Source of the DNA: Flavobacteriales bacterium
Lineage (GTDB): Bacteria; Bacteroidota; Bacteroidia; Flavobacteriales; Flavobacteriaceae
Assembly (NCBI GenBank): GCA_017303755.1
Contig: JAFLBS010000001.1
Span: 558,001-622,000, forward strand
Length of the DNA stretch: 64,000 nucleotides
Direction of reading: 5' to 3'
Positions 44,033 through 52,577 of this stretch are shown piece by piece; within the stretch, counting starts at the first letter, position 1, and every line of letters begins with the position of its first letter. A program made the position numbers and the translations under genes. The notes under the pieces are model-generated. The model was not told where the DNA came from and ran no database searches. It saw only the letters and a list, made by a program, of their open reading frames with translations.

Positions 44033-44767
44033 TTACTCAAAAAACTTCCACCTATCTTTAGCCACATGAACCTTTATACTATTATTTAACCAAATGTAAG
44101 GTTTTTGAATTTTAGTGATAAATTTTTTGTTTATCATTGTGTCCCTAGAGTTGGCAATGAAATAATCAAAATGGTGTTTCCTTGCAATCCTTTCGCAAAT
44201 TTCCCAATTTGTCTTGCATTCAAAGACTGAATTATCAGATAAATGGACCATTTTATTTCTTGGATTAGCCCTCGACTGCGAAACACACACAATCTGGTTT
44301 TTTAAGACTTTAACTTTTTGTTTTGTAATTGTGGTAATCCAAAAATAGTTCTTACTCGAATTAGCATTAGATTGTGCCTCAGCTTCACTTACATAGAGCA
44401 TCAAATTTTTAGTAAGGTCTTCAAAAACAGGCTTTATTAAATAACGATTAACCTTATACTTGTTAATTATCTCCACTGGTATTTCTGGATGATCACTTTG
44501 ATAGCCTGTAAAAAAAATGATGTAGGGGAAATAATTATCATAACTCTCTATCATATTGAGAATCGTAAAAGCATTGCCTCCTTTTATTGACCAATCTAAA
44601 AAAATTAAGCTTGGCTTTTCTTCTGAAATAACTTTTATGGACTCTGTTACTGAAACTAACAAGCCTGAGCACGACCAATTAGAAAATTTTAGCATTCTTT
44701 TTTTTATACTCTGACATACATTCAAATCATCGTCTATAACAACATAATTATAATTTGATTTGTTCAT
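44033..44767 (-). CDS. LytTR-family response regulator (second pair)
   Basis: Response regulator of 244 residues. The receiver (about 1-125) has VVIDDD, phospho-acceptor Asp in LIFLDWSIKGGNAFTIL, and Lys in YLIKPVFEDL. The LytTR-like domain (about 145-244) has KVLKNQIVCVSQSRANPRNK, HLSDNSVFECKTNWEICERI and HFDYFIANSRDTMINKKFI, somewhat diverged from the usual HKSxxVN motif. It overlaps the sensor kinase gene by 20 bases, so the pair is co-translated. Confidence 0.87.
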   Translation of the reverse strand: MNKSNYNYVVIDDDLNVCQSIKKRMLKFSNWSCSGLLVSVTESIKVISEEKPSLIFLDWSIKGGNAFTILNMIESYDNYFPYIIFFTGYQSDHPEIPVEIINKYKVNRYLIKPVFEDLTKNLMLYVSEAEAQSNANSSKNYFWITTITKQKVKVLKNQIVCVSQSRANPRNKMVHLSDNSVFECKTNWEICERIARKHHFDYFIANSRDTMINKKFITKIQKPYIWLNNSIKVHVAKDRWKFFE

Positions 44768-47717
44768 AATTAATTTGTTTTTTTAATCGTATTGTAATTT
44801 TTGTACCTTCCATACTTTCTAAATCTTTGATGTAGAAATATATAGCATTAGGCTCATATCTATTTATTATTTTAATCATTTCAAAAATAGTTTTTAACCC
44901 ATTACCATTTTTCTTGAAATCATTCATTTCCTTGGCTCTTTCCCTTCCAACTCCATTGTCAATTATATCAATTTTGTAATAATCACCATCATCGTTAAAA
45001 ATAATCCGCAGAATATAACTCCCGTCTTCTTTATTTCTCAAGCCATGCAGTAAGGCATTTTCAACGGGTATTTGTATTAAACCAACTGGGATTCTATAAT
45101 TTTCCTCAACTATATCTTTACCAATAATAGAAATTTTTAGATCGGGAATAAAAAGCAACTTTTGTATTTCAATTATGTTTTCCACCAATTTCCATTCATC
45201 AGTAAAGGCATGAGCAAATTCATTATTTTGTGTAAAACCATATAAAATTGTAATACTTTCCCCTAAACGACTAATAACCTTCTCAGCATGAGGCATGTCA
45301 TCCATTTGAGAGCCTATGCTATTTAAAGCATTGAGCATAAAATGTGGTCGAAACTGATTACTTAAACTAGCCAAATTAAGCTGCGATAATTTCTTTTTGG
45401 TCTTCTCTATCTCGCTTTTCTTTTTGTAATGATAGAAAACAAAACTAATTGGAACTAACGAAATCAATGCCCAAAACCACCATTTCTGCCAAAAAAAATT
45501 GTCAATTAATATTGGATATTCAAATACATCATAACTTCCATCTTGCTGAAAAACTTGCACATAAAAAACATACTCGCCCCATGATAGATTAGAAAAATGG
45601 TACTTGGTTTGCAAATTAGGATATTCAAAAACAGGCTTTTCACCTTTTCTAACTAAAACACCATTCAAATACCGAGGCATATTATCTCTAGTCTGATATC
45701 TAATTTCAATATCAAAACTGTTCTCAGAGGGCTTAAGTTTAAGAGGTTTTTTTACCTTGTAGACTTTTTCTATGGTATCTTTTCTTAAAACTATATCTGG
45801 AATTATTTTAAAAGTAGGCAGTGTAAGCCATTTTTTTATATCCCATTGATAGACCATATCCCCTGTTGAAAACCATATACTTTGGTCTCGCTTGTCAATA
45901 AAGCAAGCGTTTTGTTCGGTTGGTGTGGTGAAGCTAGTTTCCTGAGGATTAAGATAACGTACAAAGACCTTTTTATCTTGATACCATTGCCTTAAGTCGA
46001 AAAGAAGAATTTTATCCTTTGCACCAAGTATTAAATAATCATTCCATTGTTTTAAAAAAGTAATTCCTAAACCACTCTTTAGTAAGGGATGATTAATTAA
46101 TTTGAAATTCTTAACATCATAATCTCCTTCATACTTACCGTCATAGAAACATAACCCACCATCATTTCTGCCGAACCATAATGTTTTTCTATTATCTAAG
46201 AACATCGCCATGCTACCAAAATCGATTTCATTTTGATCAATTTGCCATGTGATTGCCTTTCTTTTTTTAGTATTGTAAACCGAAATCCCTTGATTACTTC
46301 TTCCTGACCAAATGTTACCAAATCTATCCTCACAAATTGTTATAATATTGAAAAGATTCAATCCTCTTTTTTCATCAATAATCTCCCATTCTATAGGATT
46401 GTTCTTGTCAAGATTGGAAATATCTGTACTCCACAATCCTTTGCCTGCTGAACCCAAATAAAGTTTGTTGTTCTTAGAATGATATGCGTAGAAAAAAGTA
46501 GCGGAATCAGCAATTTTTTTGAATTTGTTCTCATCAGTAAAAAGTAAAGCACCTTTCTCGGATTCGGCAAAAAGCAATATCTTATCTTTATATGCCAGCC
46601 CACCATTCATATACATAAAATTATTGATTTTGCTTTGTTTACAAATACCATTGTTCAAAGTTGTCAAGAAACCCTGATAACTACCAGCCCAAATTTTTCC
46701 TCCATCTGCTTGTAAAAGTGTGAAAACTGAAGAACTATTAGAATCATTGAATAATCGTGGATACTTTTTGATATGAGGAAAATAACGTAAAAAACTGGTG
46801 TTTGTAGCTACATAAAAACTGTTAGTCTCTTTATTCTCTTTGGTAATAAAATAGGATGTATTAAAACTACTATTAAACAAAAAATGCAAGCCATTATCTT
46901 TCAAATCAAATACTTTTTTGTTTTGAAAATCGGATTCAGTATAGTAACTGCTGTACAAGGAGGACAAAAAAGGAATTTTAGTCTCAAAGTCAAAATAACT
47001 AATTTTACCTTCCTTACAGTAAAAAACTTTATTATTTTGGGTATACCCAGAGAAACTATTCTTATTAATAAAATGAGATACTGTTATGGCTTTATCAAAT
47101 ATTTTATAAGTTTTTTCAGGAATCAATTTATTTTTCTCATACCTAGAAATAGTTAAGTTATTGTTATCGTTAGTTATAATATTAATTTGATCATTTATAA
47201 ATAAAATATTATTGTAACTATTGAAATTGTAATTTACCTCTGTAAGGTTACAAACCTTAGACCCATCAAATTTTCTTAAAATTAATTTTTTAGATTTATA
47301 AGTTGTTAAAAAATAAATTTGATCATTAAAAATTCCGAAAGAATTAGAATAATCATTTTTAGAGTTCAATTTAATTCTTTTACATACTTTGTAATTTTTC
47401 TCAACAATTATTTCTTGGGCAGTACAATAATACGCCAATCCATTTTTTAATTTAAAATACTGTTGTAGTACTGGATTCCCCCCTTTTAAAGTAGGTAATG
47501 CTTTTTGAATATTGGTGTTGCTAATCTTGTATATATGCCCTGAATATTCTGAAACAAGTAATTCCCCATTACTTTGTTGAAACAAATTATTAGTTACGTT
47601 ATTCAAAGAAACTCCATAACCATATTTATCATAAACAAAATAATTGCTTTCAGAAACTGGTAATTTTTGCGCAAAAAGTTCTGTAAAAAGAAAAAAGAAT
47701 AATAGCTGACTTCTCAT
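44748..47717 (-). CDS. Two-component sensor kinase with propeller-type sensor domain (LytS-type)
   Basis: Large sensor of 989 residues. Signal peptide (LLFFFLFTELFAQ), then beta-propeller repeats (about 40-620; for example FLTTLNNGICKQSKINN, GKIWAGSYQGF, GNIWSGRSNQGISVYN, KTLWFGRNDGGLCFYDG), a Y_Y_Y-like domain (about 640-745, with LKPSENSFDIEIRYQTRDN), a membrane segment (WWFWALISLVPISFVFY) and a His_kinase domain with FRPHFMLNALNSIGSQM (the phospho-acceptor His). The ATPase shows IPVENALLHGLRNK and IIDNGVGRERA. Similar hybrid sensors in Bacteroidetes often detect polysaccharides, but here the ligand is unknown. Confidence 0.88.
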   Translation of the reverse strand: MRSQLLFFFLFTELFAQKLPVSESNYFVYDKYGYGVSLNNVTNNLFQQSNGELLVSEYSGHIYKISNTNIQKALPTLKGGNPVLQQYFKLKNGLAYYCTAQEIIVEKNYKVCKRIKLNSKNDYSNSFGIFNDQIYFLTTYKSKKLILRKFDGSKVCNLTEVNYNFNSYNNILFINDQINIITNDNNNLTISRYEKNKLIPEKTYKIFDKAITVSHFINKNSFSGYTQNNKVFYCKEGKISYFDFETKIPFLSSLYSSYYTESDFQNKKVFDLKDNGLHFLFNSSFNTSYFITKENKETNSFYVATNTSFLRYFPHIKKYPRLFNDSNSSSVFTLLQADGGKIWAGSYQGFLTTLNNGICKQSKINNFMYMNGGLAYKDKILLFAESEKGALLFTDENKFKKIADSATFFYAYHSKNNKLYLGSAGKGLWSTDISNLDKNNPIEWEIIDEKRGLNLFNIITICEDRFGNIWSGRSNQGISVYNTKKRKAITWQIDQNEIDFGSMAMFLDNRKTLWFGRNDGGLCFYDGKYEGDYDVKNFKLINHPLLKSGLGITFLKQWNDYLILGAKDKILLFDLRQWYQDKKVFVRYLNPQETSFTTPTEQNACFIDKRDQSIWFSTGDMVYQWDIKKWLTLPTFKIIPDIVLRKDTIEKVYKVKKPLKLKPSENSFDIEIRYQTRDNMPRYLNGVLVRKGEKPVFEYPNLQTKYHFSNLSWGEYVFYVQVFQQDGSYDVFEYPILIDNFFWQKWWFWALISLVPISFVFYHYKKKSEIEKTKKKLSQLNLASLSNQFRPHFMLNALNSIGSQMDDMPHAEKVISRLGESITILYGFTQNNEFAHAFTDEWKLVENIIEIQKLLFIPDLKISIIGKDIVEENYRIPVGLIQIPVENALLHGLRNKEDGSYILRIIFNDDGDYYKIDIIDNGVGRERAKEMNDFKKNGNGLKTIFEMIKIINRYEPNAIYFYIKDLESMEGTKITIRLKKQINYEQIKL

Positions 47718-47854
47718 TCAACAAAAATAACTCTTTAACTTGTTTATTTTTTAATGAGTTTCCGTTTCATGCTGATTTTTGACGGTTTGATGTAATGAAA
47801 TTTTAAGGTCTTGTTTTTTTGTGGGATGTTTGATGAGATTTTAATACGAAAACT

Positions 47855-50605
47855 ATGAAAACAATTACACAATTAAAAAAATTAGCATTTATTACTCTGT
47901 CTATTTTGACGGGAAATATTTTTTTTGGTCAATGCTATAAACTACCTTTTCCTCAAGGAACAACTTACACTTGTACACAAGGCAACAATGGAAATGTATC
48001 ACATAATGGAATTGCACAATATGCATTTGACTTTAATTTACCTATTGGATCCTCAGTTACTGCTTCTAGAGCAGGAACTGTTCATATGGTAGTTGAAAAT
48101 TGGGCTAATGGAAACTGTCCTTATGTTAGCGGACAGGGATGCAACACTAATTGTATTAATAATGTTAATAGAATTGTGGTAAATCATGGTGATGGCACAT
48201 ATGCATTATACCTACATCTGACACAAAATGGTTCAGTAGTAAATGTTGGAGATACTGTGACCCAAGGACAATTAATAGGATACTCAGGCAATTCAGGTTG
48301 CTCAACAGCAGCACATCTTCACTTTATGGTTATGAACTCTGGTAGCACTTATTACCAACAATCTATCCCAATAAGCTTTTGTGATTATTCAGCCAACAAT
48401 GGCACACCTATCACTGGATCATCTTGTTCATCTGGTGTTTCTTGTTCTCCAACACCAAACACAACTACTCCTTCAAGCGGTCAAACAAACGTTGGTATTC
48501 CCGTTTTTTTTAATTGGGATGATGTATCAGGCTCCAATCCTCTATACAGAATTCAGGTCTCAACTTCAAATTCAGGCTGGACAGCAACAAATGGTTTTAC
48601 TACAGCCACAACACCGTCAGGAAATATAAAGGTAAATTATAACACTCAAAATATATCTAATTATAGTTGGAGCCAATATGCAAGTACAGAAAATCCTTTT
48701 GTACCTCAACCTTTTACAACATACTATTACACAGTAAAATCGTTTGTTTGTGGGCAAAGTTCCAATTGGTCTGCTGTAAAAAGTTTCACAACTGGTTGTG
48801 CTGCAACAACACCAATTTTAAACTCACCATCAAATGGTCAAACCAATCTAACGATACCTGTAAACTTTGACTGGCAAGATTCTAGCGCTTCAAATCCTGA
48901 ATATAGAATCCAAGTATCAACCTCTTCAAATAATTGGACTGCAATTGATGGATTTACAACAGCTACAACTCCGAATCCAACGATAAGAGTTAATGAAAAC
49001 ACCAATAGCACATCTTCTTTCTCTTGGAATAGCTCCTCAAATTACCCTCCTCAATCAGGAGTAACCTATTACTGGACTGTAAAGACCTTCGCATGTAATC
49101 ATAGTTCCGAATGGTCGCCAGTTAGAAGCTTTACAATTGGAAATAGCTCAAATTGTACGGTCTCTGTTAGTGCAAATCCAACAGTTGGAGGAATAGTATC
49201 AGGTGAGGGAACTTTCTCATGCGGGACATCAAGAACAGTTAATGCTGTAGCAAATGCTGGTTATACCTTTTCTAATTGGTCAGAAAATGGAACTTCAGTT
49301 TCCACAAATTCATCATACACATTTACTCTTTCTTCTAACAGAAACTTAGTTGCAAATTTTACACAAAACCAGACAGGAAGTTGTGTTAGCTGCCCTAATT
49401 ATGATTTTGGCAATTCTATCAATTCAAATTGGAGTAATCACAGTAGCTCTATCCAAGTAAATGGTTGTAAAATCTATCGCTTTTTAGCTGTTCCTGGAAG
49501 AACATATAATTTCAAAACAGGTTGTGGTGATGGAGCAACTGCTGACTTCGACACTTATCTAACTCTTTTAGATTTCAATTGCGCCAACATTTCTACAAAT
49601 GACGATGGATGCGCTAATCCATCAAATACATCATCTATACAGTGGACTTGCAACTATAATTCTGCAAACTGGGTATACATAAAAGTGAATGGCTACCAAA
49701 CAAATTTTGGATCTTACACTTTGGCTTATCAAGAAATTACACCTGTATCAACTTACGTGATAACAACTTCAGCCAGTCCTTTAATAGGCGGTTCGACTAC
49801 AGGTGATGGTAATTTCAATAATGGTGATTCTTGCTACGTTACGGCTACTCCAAATACTGGATATACCTTTGTAAACTGGACAGAAAATGGAGGGCTTATC
49901 TCTACTAATCAAAATTTTTCATTTACAGTTACAGGAAACAGAAACTTAGTTGCAAATTTCTCACAAAACCAGACAAGCTCTTGCCTTACTTGCCCAAATT
50001 ATGATTTTAGTAATTCTATCAATTCAACTTGGGGTAATCATAGTAGCTCAATTCAAGTCAATGGTTGTAAAATTTATCGTTTTTTAGCTGTTCCGGGAAG
50101 AACATATACTTTCAAAACAGGCTGTGATGATGGTGCAACTGCTAGTTTTGATTCTTATCTTACTCTTTTAGATTCAAATTGTAGTATTATTGCAATAAAT
50201 GATGATGGTTGTATATCTCCATCTAACACATCAATTATTCAATGGACTTGCAACTATAATTCTACAAACTGGGTATATTTAAAAGTCAGCGGTTATCAAA
50301 CAAGTTTTGGTTCTTATACACTAGTATACAATGAAACTCAGACATTAAACATAGATGAAAATGAGTTACTAAATAAAAAAATAGTAGCATACCCAAACCC
50401 AACCAATGACATAATTACAATAAGTTCAAATGAAGAAAAAATATTAAAAATTGAAATTGTAGATACTCAAGGCAGACTAATTTCAAATGAAAACTACAAT
50501 TCTTCAAATATTGAGATTAGTATGTCTTCATATTCTAGTGGAACTTATTTTCTTAAAGTATCTTGTGCAGAGAATAAAGAGACTATAAAGATTATTAAAA
50601 ATTAA
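47855..50605 (+). CDS. Secreted M23 peptidase-like protein with repeats and T9SS sorting domain
   Basis: Surface or secreted protein of 916 residues. Signal peptide ending NIFFGQ. The M23/LytM domain (about 30-165) has HNGIAQYAFDF (His and Asp metal ligands), NHGDGTYALYLHL and AAHLHFMVM, the HxH motif. Then come two FN3-like domains (SPSNGQTNLTIPVNFDW), and two tandem units, each an InlB-B-like/bacterial-repeat stretch (VSGEGTFSCG, GYTFSNWSENG, NRNLVANFTQNQ) plus a PPC-like beta domain (VNGCKIYRFLAVPGRTY, CNYNSANWVYIKVNGYQ). It ends in a T9SS type A domain (IVAYPNPTNDIITIS). Cell-wall hydrolysis is inferred. Confidence 0.88.
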   Translation: MKTITQLKKLAFITLSILTGNIFFGQCYKLPFPQGTTYTCTQGNNGNVSHNGIAQYAFDFNLPIGSSVTASRAGTVHMVVENWANGNCPYVSGQGCNTNCINNVNRIVVNHGDGTYALYLHLTQNGSVVNVGDTVTQGQLIGYSGNSGCSTAAHLHFMVMNSGSTYYQQSIPISFCDYSANNGTPITGSSCSSGVSCSPTPNTTTPSSGQTNVGIPVFFNWDDVSGSNPLYRIQVSTSNSGWTATNGFTTATTPSGNIKVNYNTQNISNYSWSQYASTENPFVPQPFTTYYYTVKSFVCGQSSNWSAVKSFTTGCAATTPILNSPSNGQTNLTIPVNFDWQDSSASNPEYRIQVSTSSNNWTAIDGFTTATTPNPTIRVNENTNSTSSFSWNSSSNYPPQSGVTYYWTVKTFACNHSSEWSPVRSFTIGNSSNCTVSVSANPTVGGIVSGEGTFSCGTSRTVNAVANAGYTFSNWSENGTSVSTNSSYTFTLSSNRNLVANFTQNQTGSCVSCPNYDFGNSINSNWSNHSSSIQVNGCKIYRFLAVPGRTYNFKTGCGDGATADFDTYLTLLDFNCANISTNDDGCANPSNTSSIQWTCNYNSANWVYIKVNGYQTNFGSYTLAYQEITPVSTYVITTSASPLIGGSTTGDGNFNNGDSCYVTATPNTGYTFVNWTENGGLISTNQNFSFTVTGNRNLVANFSQNQTSSCLTCPNYDFSNSINSTWGNHSSSIQVNGCKIYRFLAVPGRTYTFKTGCDDGATASFDSYLTLLDSNCSIIAINDDGCISPSNTSIIQWTCNYNSTNWVYLKVSGYQTSFGSYTLVYNETQTLNIDENELLNKKIVAYPNPTNDIITISSNEEKILKIEIVDTQGRLISNENYNSSNIEISMSSYSSGTYFLKVSCAENKETIKIIKN
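49141..50340 (+). repeat. Internal tandem repeat within the M23 protein gene
   Basis: Two about 600-base units (49141-49740 and 49741-50340) encode the same InlB-like plus PPC-like pair. Blocks such as NRNLVANF, SSSIQVNGCKIYRFLAVPGR and NYNSxNWVYxKVxGYQTxFGSYTL recur. Confidence 0.8.
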
Positions 50606-50633
50606 ACTATTTAAAGAATTCACTTAAAAAAAA

Positions 50634-50665
50634 CTCGAGCAGTACAAACTGTTCGAGTTTTTTTT
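50634..50665. terminator. Bidirectional terminator
   Basis: CTCGAGCAGT and ACTGTTCGAG (one G-T pair) with loop ACAA, flanked by an A run on the left and T8 on the right, between convergent genes. Confidence 0.9.
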
Positions 50666-50712
50666 GGCAATACCCTAAAAAGTTTTTAAGCTGTTGGTGT
50701 CTTAACACTTAC

Positions 50713-51252
50713 TTATTTATTATAAAGACTAAACACCTCTTTAGGCACAAAACGTTGATCAAGATTAGTTTCTTTAATTCTCCAGCCATCGTCGTACAAT
50801 TCAAATTCTATTTGTAAGTTTATTGCTTCATCTTCAAATCGCTCTGCAAATTCTCCAAAAGGAGTAATTCCCTTTCGTTTGAAAGAAAAATCAACAATAG
50901 CTTGATTTTTTGCATCATTAAATTTAATACCCGTTATCTCATTAAACTCAATTAAGTTTCCTGCAATTATATTATTTTCTTGGCTAAAATAGGGCATCGA
51001 TTTTTCTGTTAAATAATAACGATTATTCCAAGAACCTTCAGAATTACAATAAATATATCCTTGTCGTATAAAGTCAGCATGCTTTTGTGGAACATTATTT
51101 CTACCTAACGTTTCATTTTGAAAACTAGCAACCTCAACACAAGGAATACTAAAATGTTCAATAATTTTGCTTTCTGCCAAATCCCTATCTAAGTCTTTGT
51201 TGGAGCATGAAATAATAATAAAACCGATTGCAAAAAATAGTAACTTTTTCAT
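50713..51252 (-). CDS. Hypothetical lipoprotein
   Basis: Lipoprotein of 179 residues, lipobox FIIISC (Cys about residue 16). I recognise no family. The rest is hydrophilic and mixed alpha/beta, with RGYIYCNSEGSWNNRYYLTE and ELYDDGWRIKETNLDQRFV, a pattern like immunity or NTF2-like folds. It lies 53 bases downstream of the next lipoprotein gene on the same strand, so they may be cotranscribed. Confidence 0.65.
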   Translation of the reverse strand: MKKLLFFAIGFIIISCSNKDLDRDLAESKIIEHFSIPCVEVASFQNETLGRNNVPQKHADFIRQGYIYCNSEGSWNNRYYLTEKSMPYFSQENNIIAGNLIEFNEITGIKFNDAKNQAIVDFSFKRKGITPFGEFAERFEDEAINLQIEFELYDDGWRIKETNLDQRFVPKEVFSLYNK

Positions 51253-51304
51253 TTTTTTTTGTTTTTGTAAATAATATTAAATTTTAGTCTCTTTGGTATT
51301 TACC

Positions 51305-52060
51305 TTATTGTCCAACACGTTTTCTTTTAGCCTTAATTTGAATAGCTACTTGCTCCATTTCTCTCGGATCAATTTGTTTAGACAAACTCTGCATAGCTTG
51401 TGCATAATATTCCTCAAGCACTTTTGCTACAGGATTGTAGATACCCACATCACTCATAATCACCTCTTCTCCAATAGATGCTACTGGACCTGTAAATTTC
51501 ATAACACCATCAACTGTTACTGGCTTTCTCTCTAAATCAACTGTTTTCTTCCAAAACTTCTCTCCATCAATAGGGTCAGTAGCTGTTATTATGATTCTTC
51601 CCTTGTGGTAAAAAGTACCACCTAACCGATATGCATCCTTGTATATCAAAGCATCAGCAAAAGACAAACTTCGTTTACCTAAATCCCCATTCTCAGAGAG
51701 AATTTCAACTTGAATTTCAAGTGCAAAATCACTATTTAGTTTATCCGTATAAACCATCTCATCTCTTGTTTTAAATGGTCCTTTTATCTTAAATCCATTT
51801 GCATTGAGTGTTTCTTCAAAGTCATCTGCCATATTACTTACAAAACTTTTGTAAGGTTCAACTAGCGTATTTTTTTCTCCGTTTGAAAACACTGGATCAA
51901 TTATAGCTATCGTTAAGCTAGTTTTAGAAATTTGCTTGCGCTCCTCAGGTGTGTAAGTGAATTGTGGGTTGTACTTACTTGGAGCTACTTGTTTGGTCGG
52001 AGCACACCCTGTTAAAAGAACCAAAGCAAAAACCATTCGGATAAAAACTGTTTTTTTCAT
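51305..52060 (-). CDS. HpaA-like lipoprotein
   Basis: Lipoprotein of 251 residues with lipobox LVLLTGC (Cys about residue 19). The core TIAIIDPVFSN, then NMADDFEETLNANGFKIKGP and the FKTRDEMVYTDKLNSDFALE segment resemble the Helicobacter neuraminyllactose-binding lipoprotein (HpaA/NLBH) family; the C-terminal MQSLSKQIDPREMEQVAIQI is basic. The similarity is by motif order only. Its upstream region has two stem-loops and a perfect 16-base palindrome, so expression is probably controlled. Confidence 0.55.
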   Translation of the reverse strand: MKKTVFIRMVFALVLLTGCAPTKQVAPSKYNPQFTYTPEERKQISKTSLTIAIIDPVFSNGEKNTLVEPYKSFVSNMADDFEETLNANGFKIKGPFKTRDEMVYTDKLNSDFALEIQVEILSENGDLGKRSLSFADALIYKDAYRLGGTFYHKGRIIITATDPIDGEKFWKKTVDLERKPVTVDGVMKFTGPVASIGEEVIMSDVGIYNPVAKVLEEYYAQAMQSLSKQIDPREMEQVAIQIKAKRKRVGQ

Positions 52061-52078
52061 TTATAAAATTTTTAAGTT

Positions 52079-52123
52079 ACTTCCTGGCTCGAGGGAAGTG
52101 TTAGAATTGAGCCGTTTACGGCT
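52079..52123. promoter_or_regulatory. Two stem-loops in the leader of the HpaA-like gene
   Basis: ACTTCC / GGAAGT (52079-52099) and AGCCG / CGGCT (52110-52123) lie between the probable -7 element and the ATG at 52060, so they would be in the 5' leader or act as operators. Confidence 0.45.
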
Positions 52124-52124
52124 T

Positions 52125-52132
52125 CAAATATA
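52125..52132 (-). promoter_or_regulatory. Candidate -7 element for the HpaA-like gene
   Basis: Minus-strand TATATTTG fits TAnnTTTG. The -33 region lacks TTG and is occupied by the palindrome at 52150-52165. Confidence 0.45.
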
Positions 52133-52149
52133 GACAAAGTTTTATAAAA

Positions 52150-52165
52150 ACTACTTATAAGTAGT
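52150..52165. promoter_or_regulatory. Perfect 16-base palindrome, candidate operator
   Basis: ACTACTTATAAGTAGT is its own reverse complement. It lies between the divergent HpaA-like and XRE genes, over the -33 position of the former. A good candidate site for the small XRE protein encoded 48 bases away. Confidence 0.55.
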
Positions 52166-52212
52166 AACTTTAAAATGGTAACAAATTAATTTAAATTAAA
52201 ATTACTTTGTGT

Positions 52213-52461
52213 ATGGATAAAAATGACCAATACACAAAGCAACAACTGAAGAATTTAGGCAATCGGTTGCGTGAATTACGCATTGAAAGAGGTTTTACCA
52301 ACTACGAGCAATTTGCATTTGAACACAACTTACCTCGTGCTCAGTACGGAAGGTATGAACAAGGGCAGGACTTACGGTTTAGTTCGTTAGTTAAAGTGTT
52401 AAATGCTTTAAATATATCTTTAGAGAATTTCTTTAAGGAGGGTTTTGAAAATTCTCTATAA
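52213..52461 (+). CDS. Small XRE-family HTH protein
   Basis: About 82 residues, essentially one HTH_3 domain: LGNRLRELRIERGFTNYEQF, AFEHNLPRAQYGRYEQGQD and LVKVLNALNISLENFF. The start is taken as ATG 52213; a TTG 6 bases before is possible. It is divergent from the HpaA-like lipoprotein gene and may control it through the palindrome between them, which is inference. Confidence 0.85.
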   Translation: MDKNDQYTKQQLKNLGNRLRELRIERGFTNYEQFAFEHNLPRAQYGRYEQGQDLRFSSLVKVLNALNISLENFFKEGFENSL

Positions 52462-52577
52462 ACCCCAAAAGGTTAAGTGATTTTATGAATCACTATAAAG
52501 CCTTCATTAATATTACTGTATATATATTTTCCACTGGTATAATATTGTGTGGTATAGATGAATAAACTTTTTGTTTA

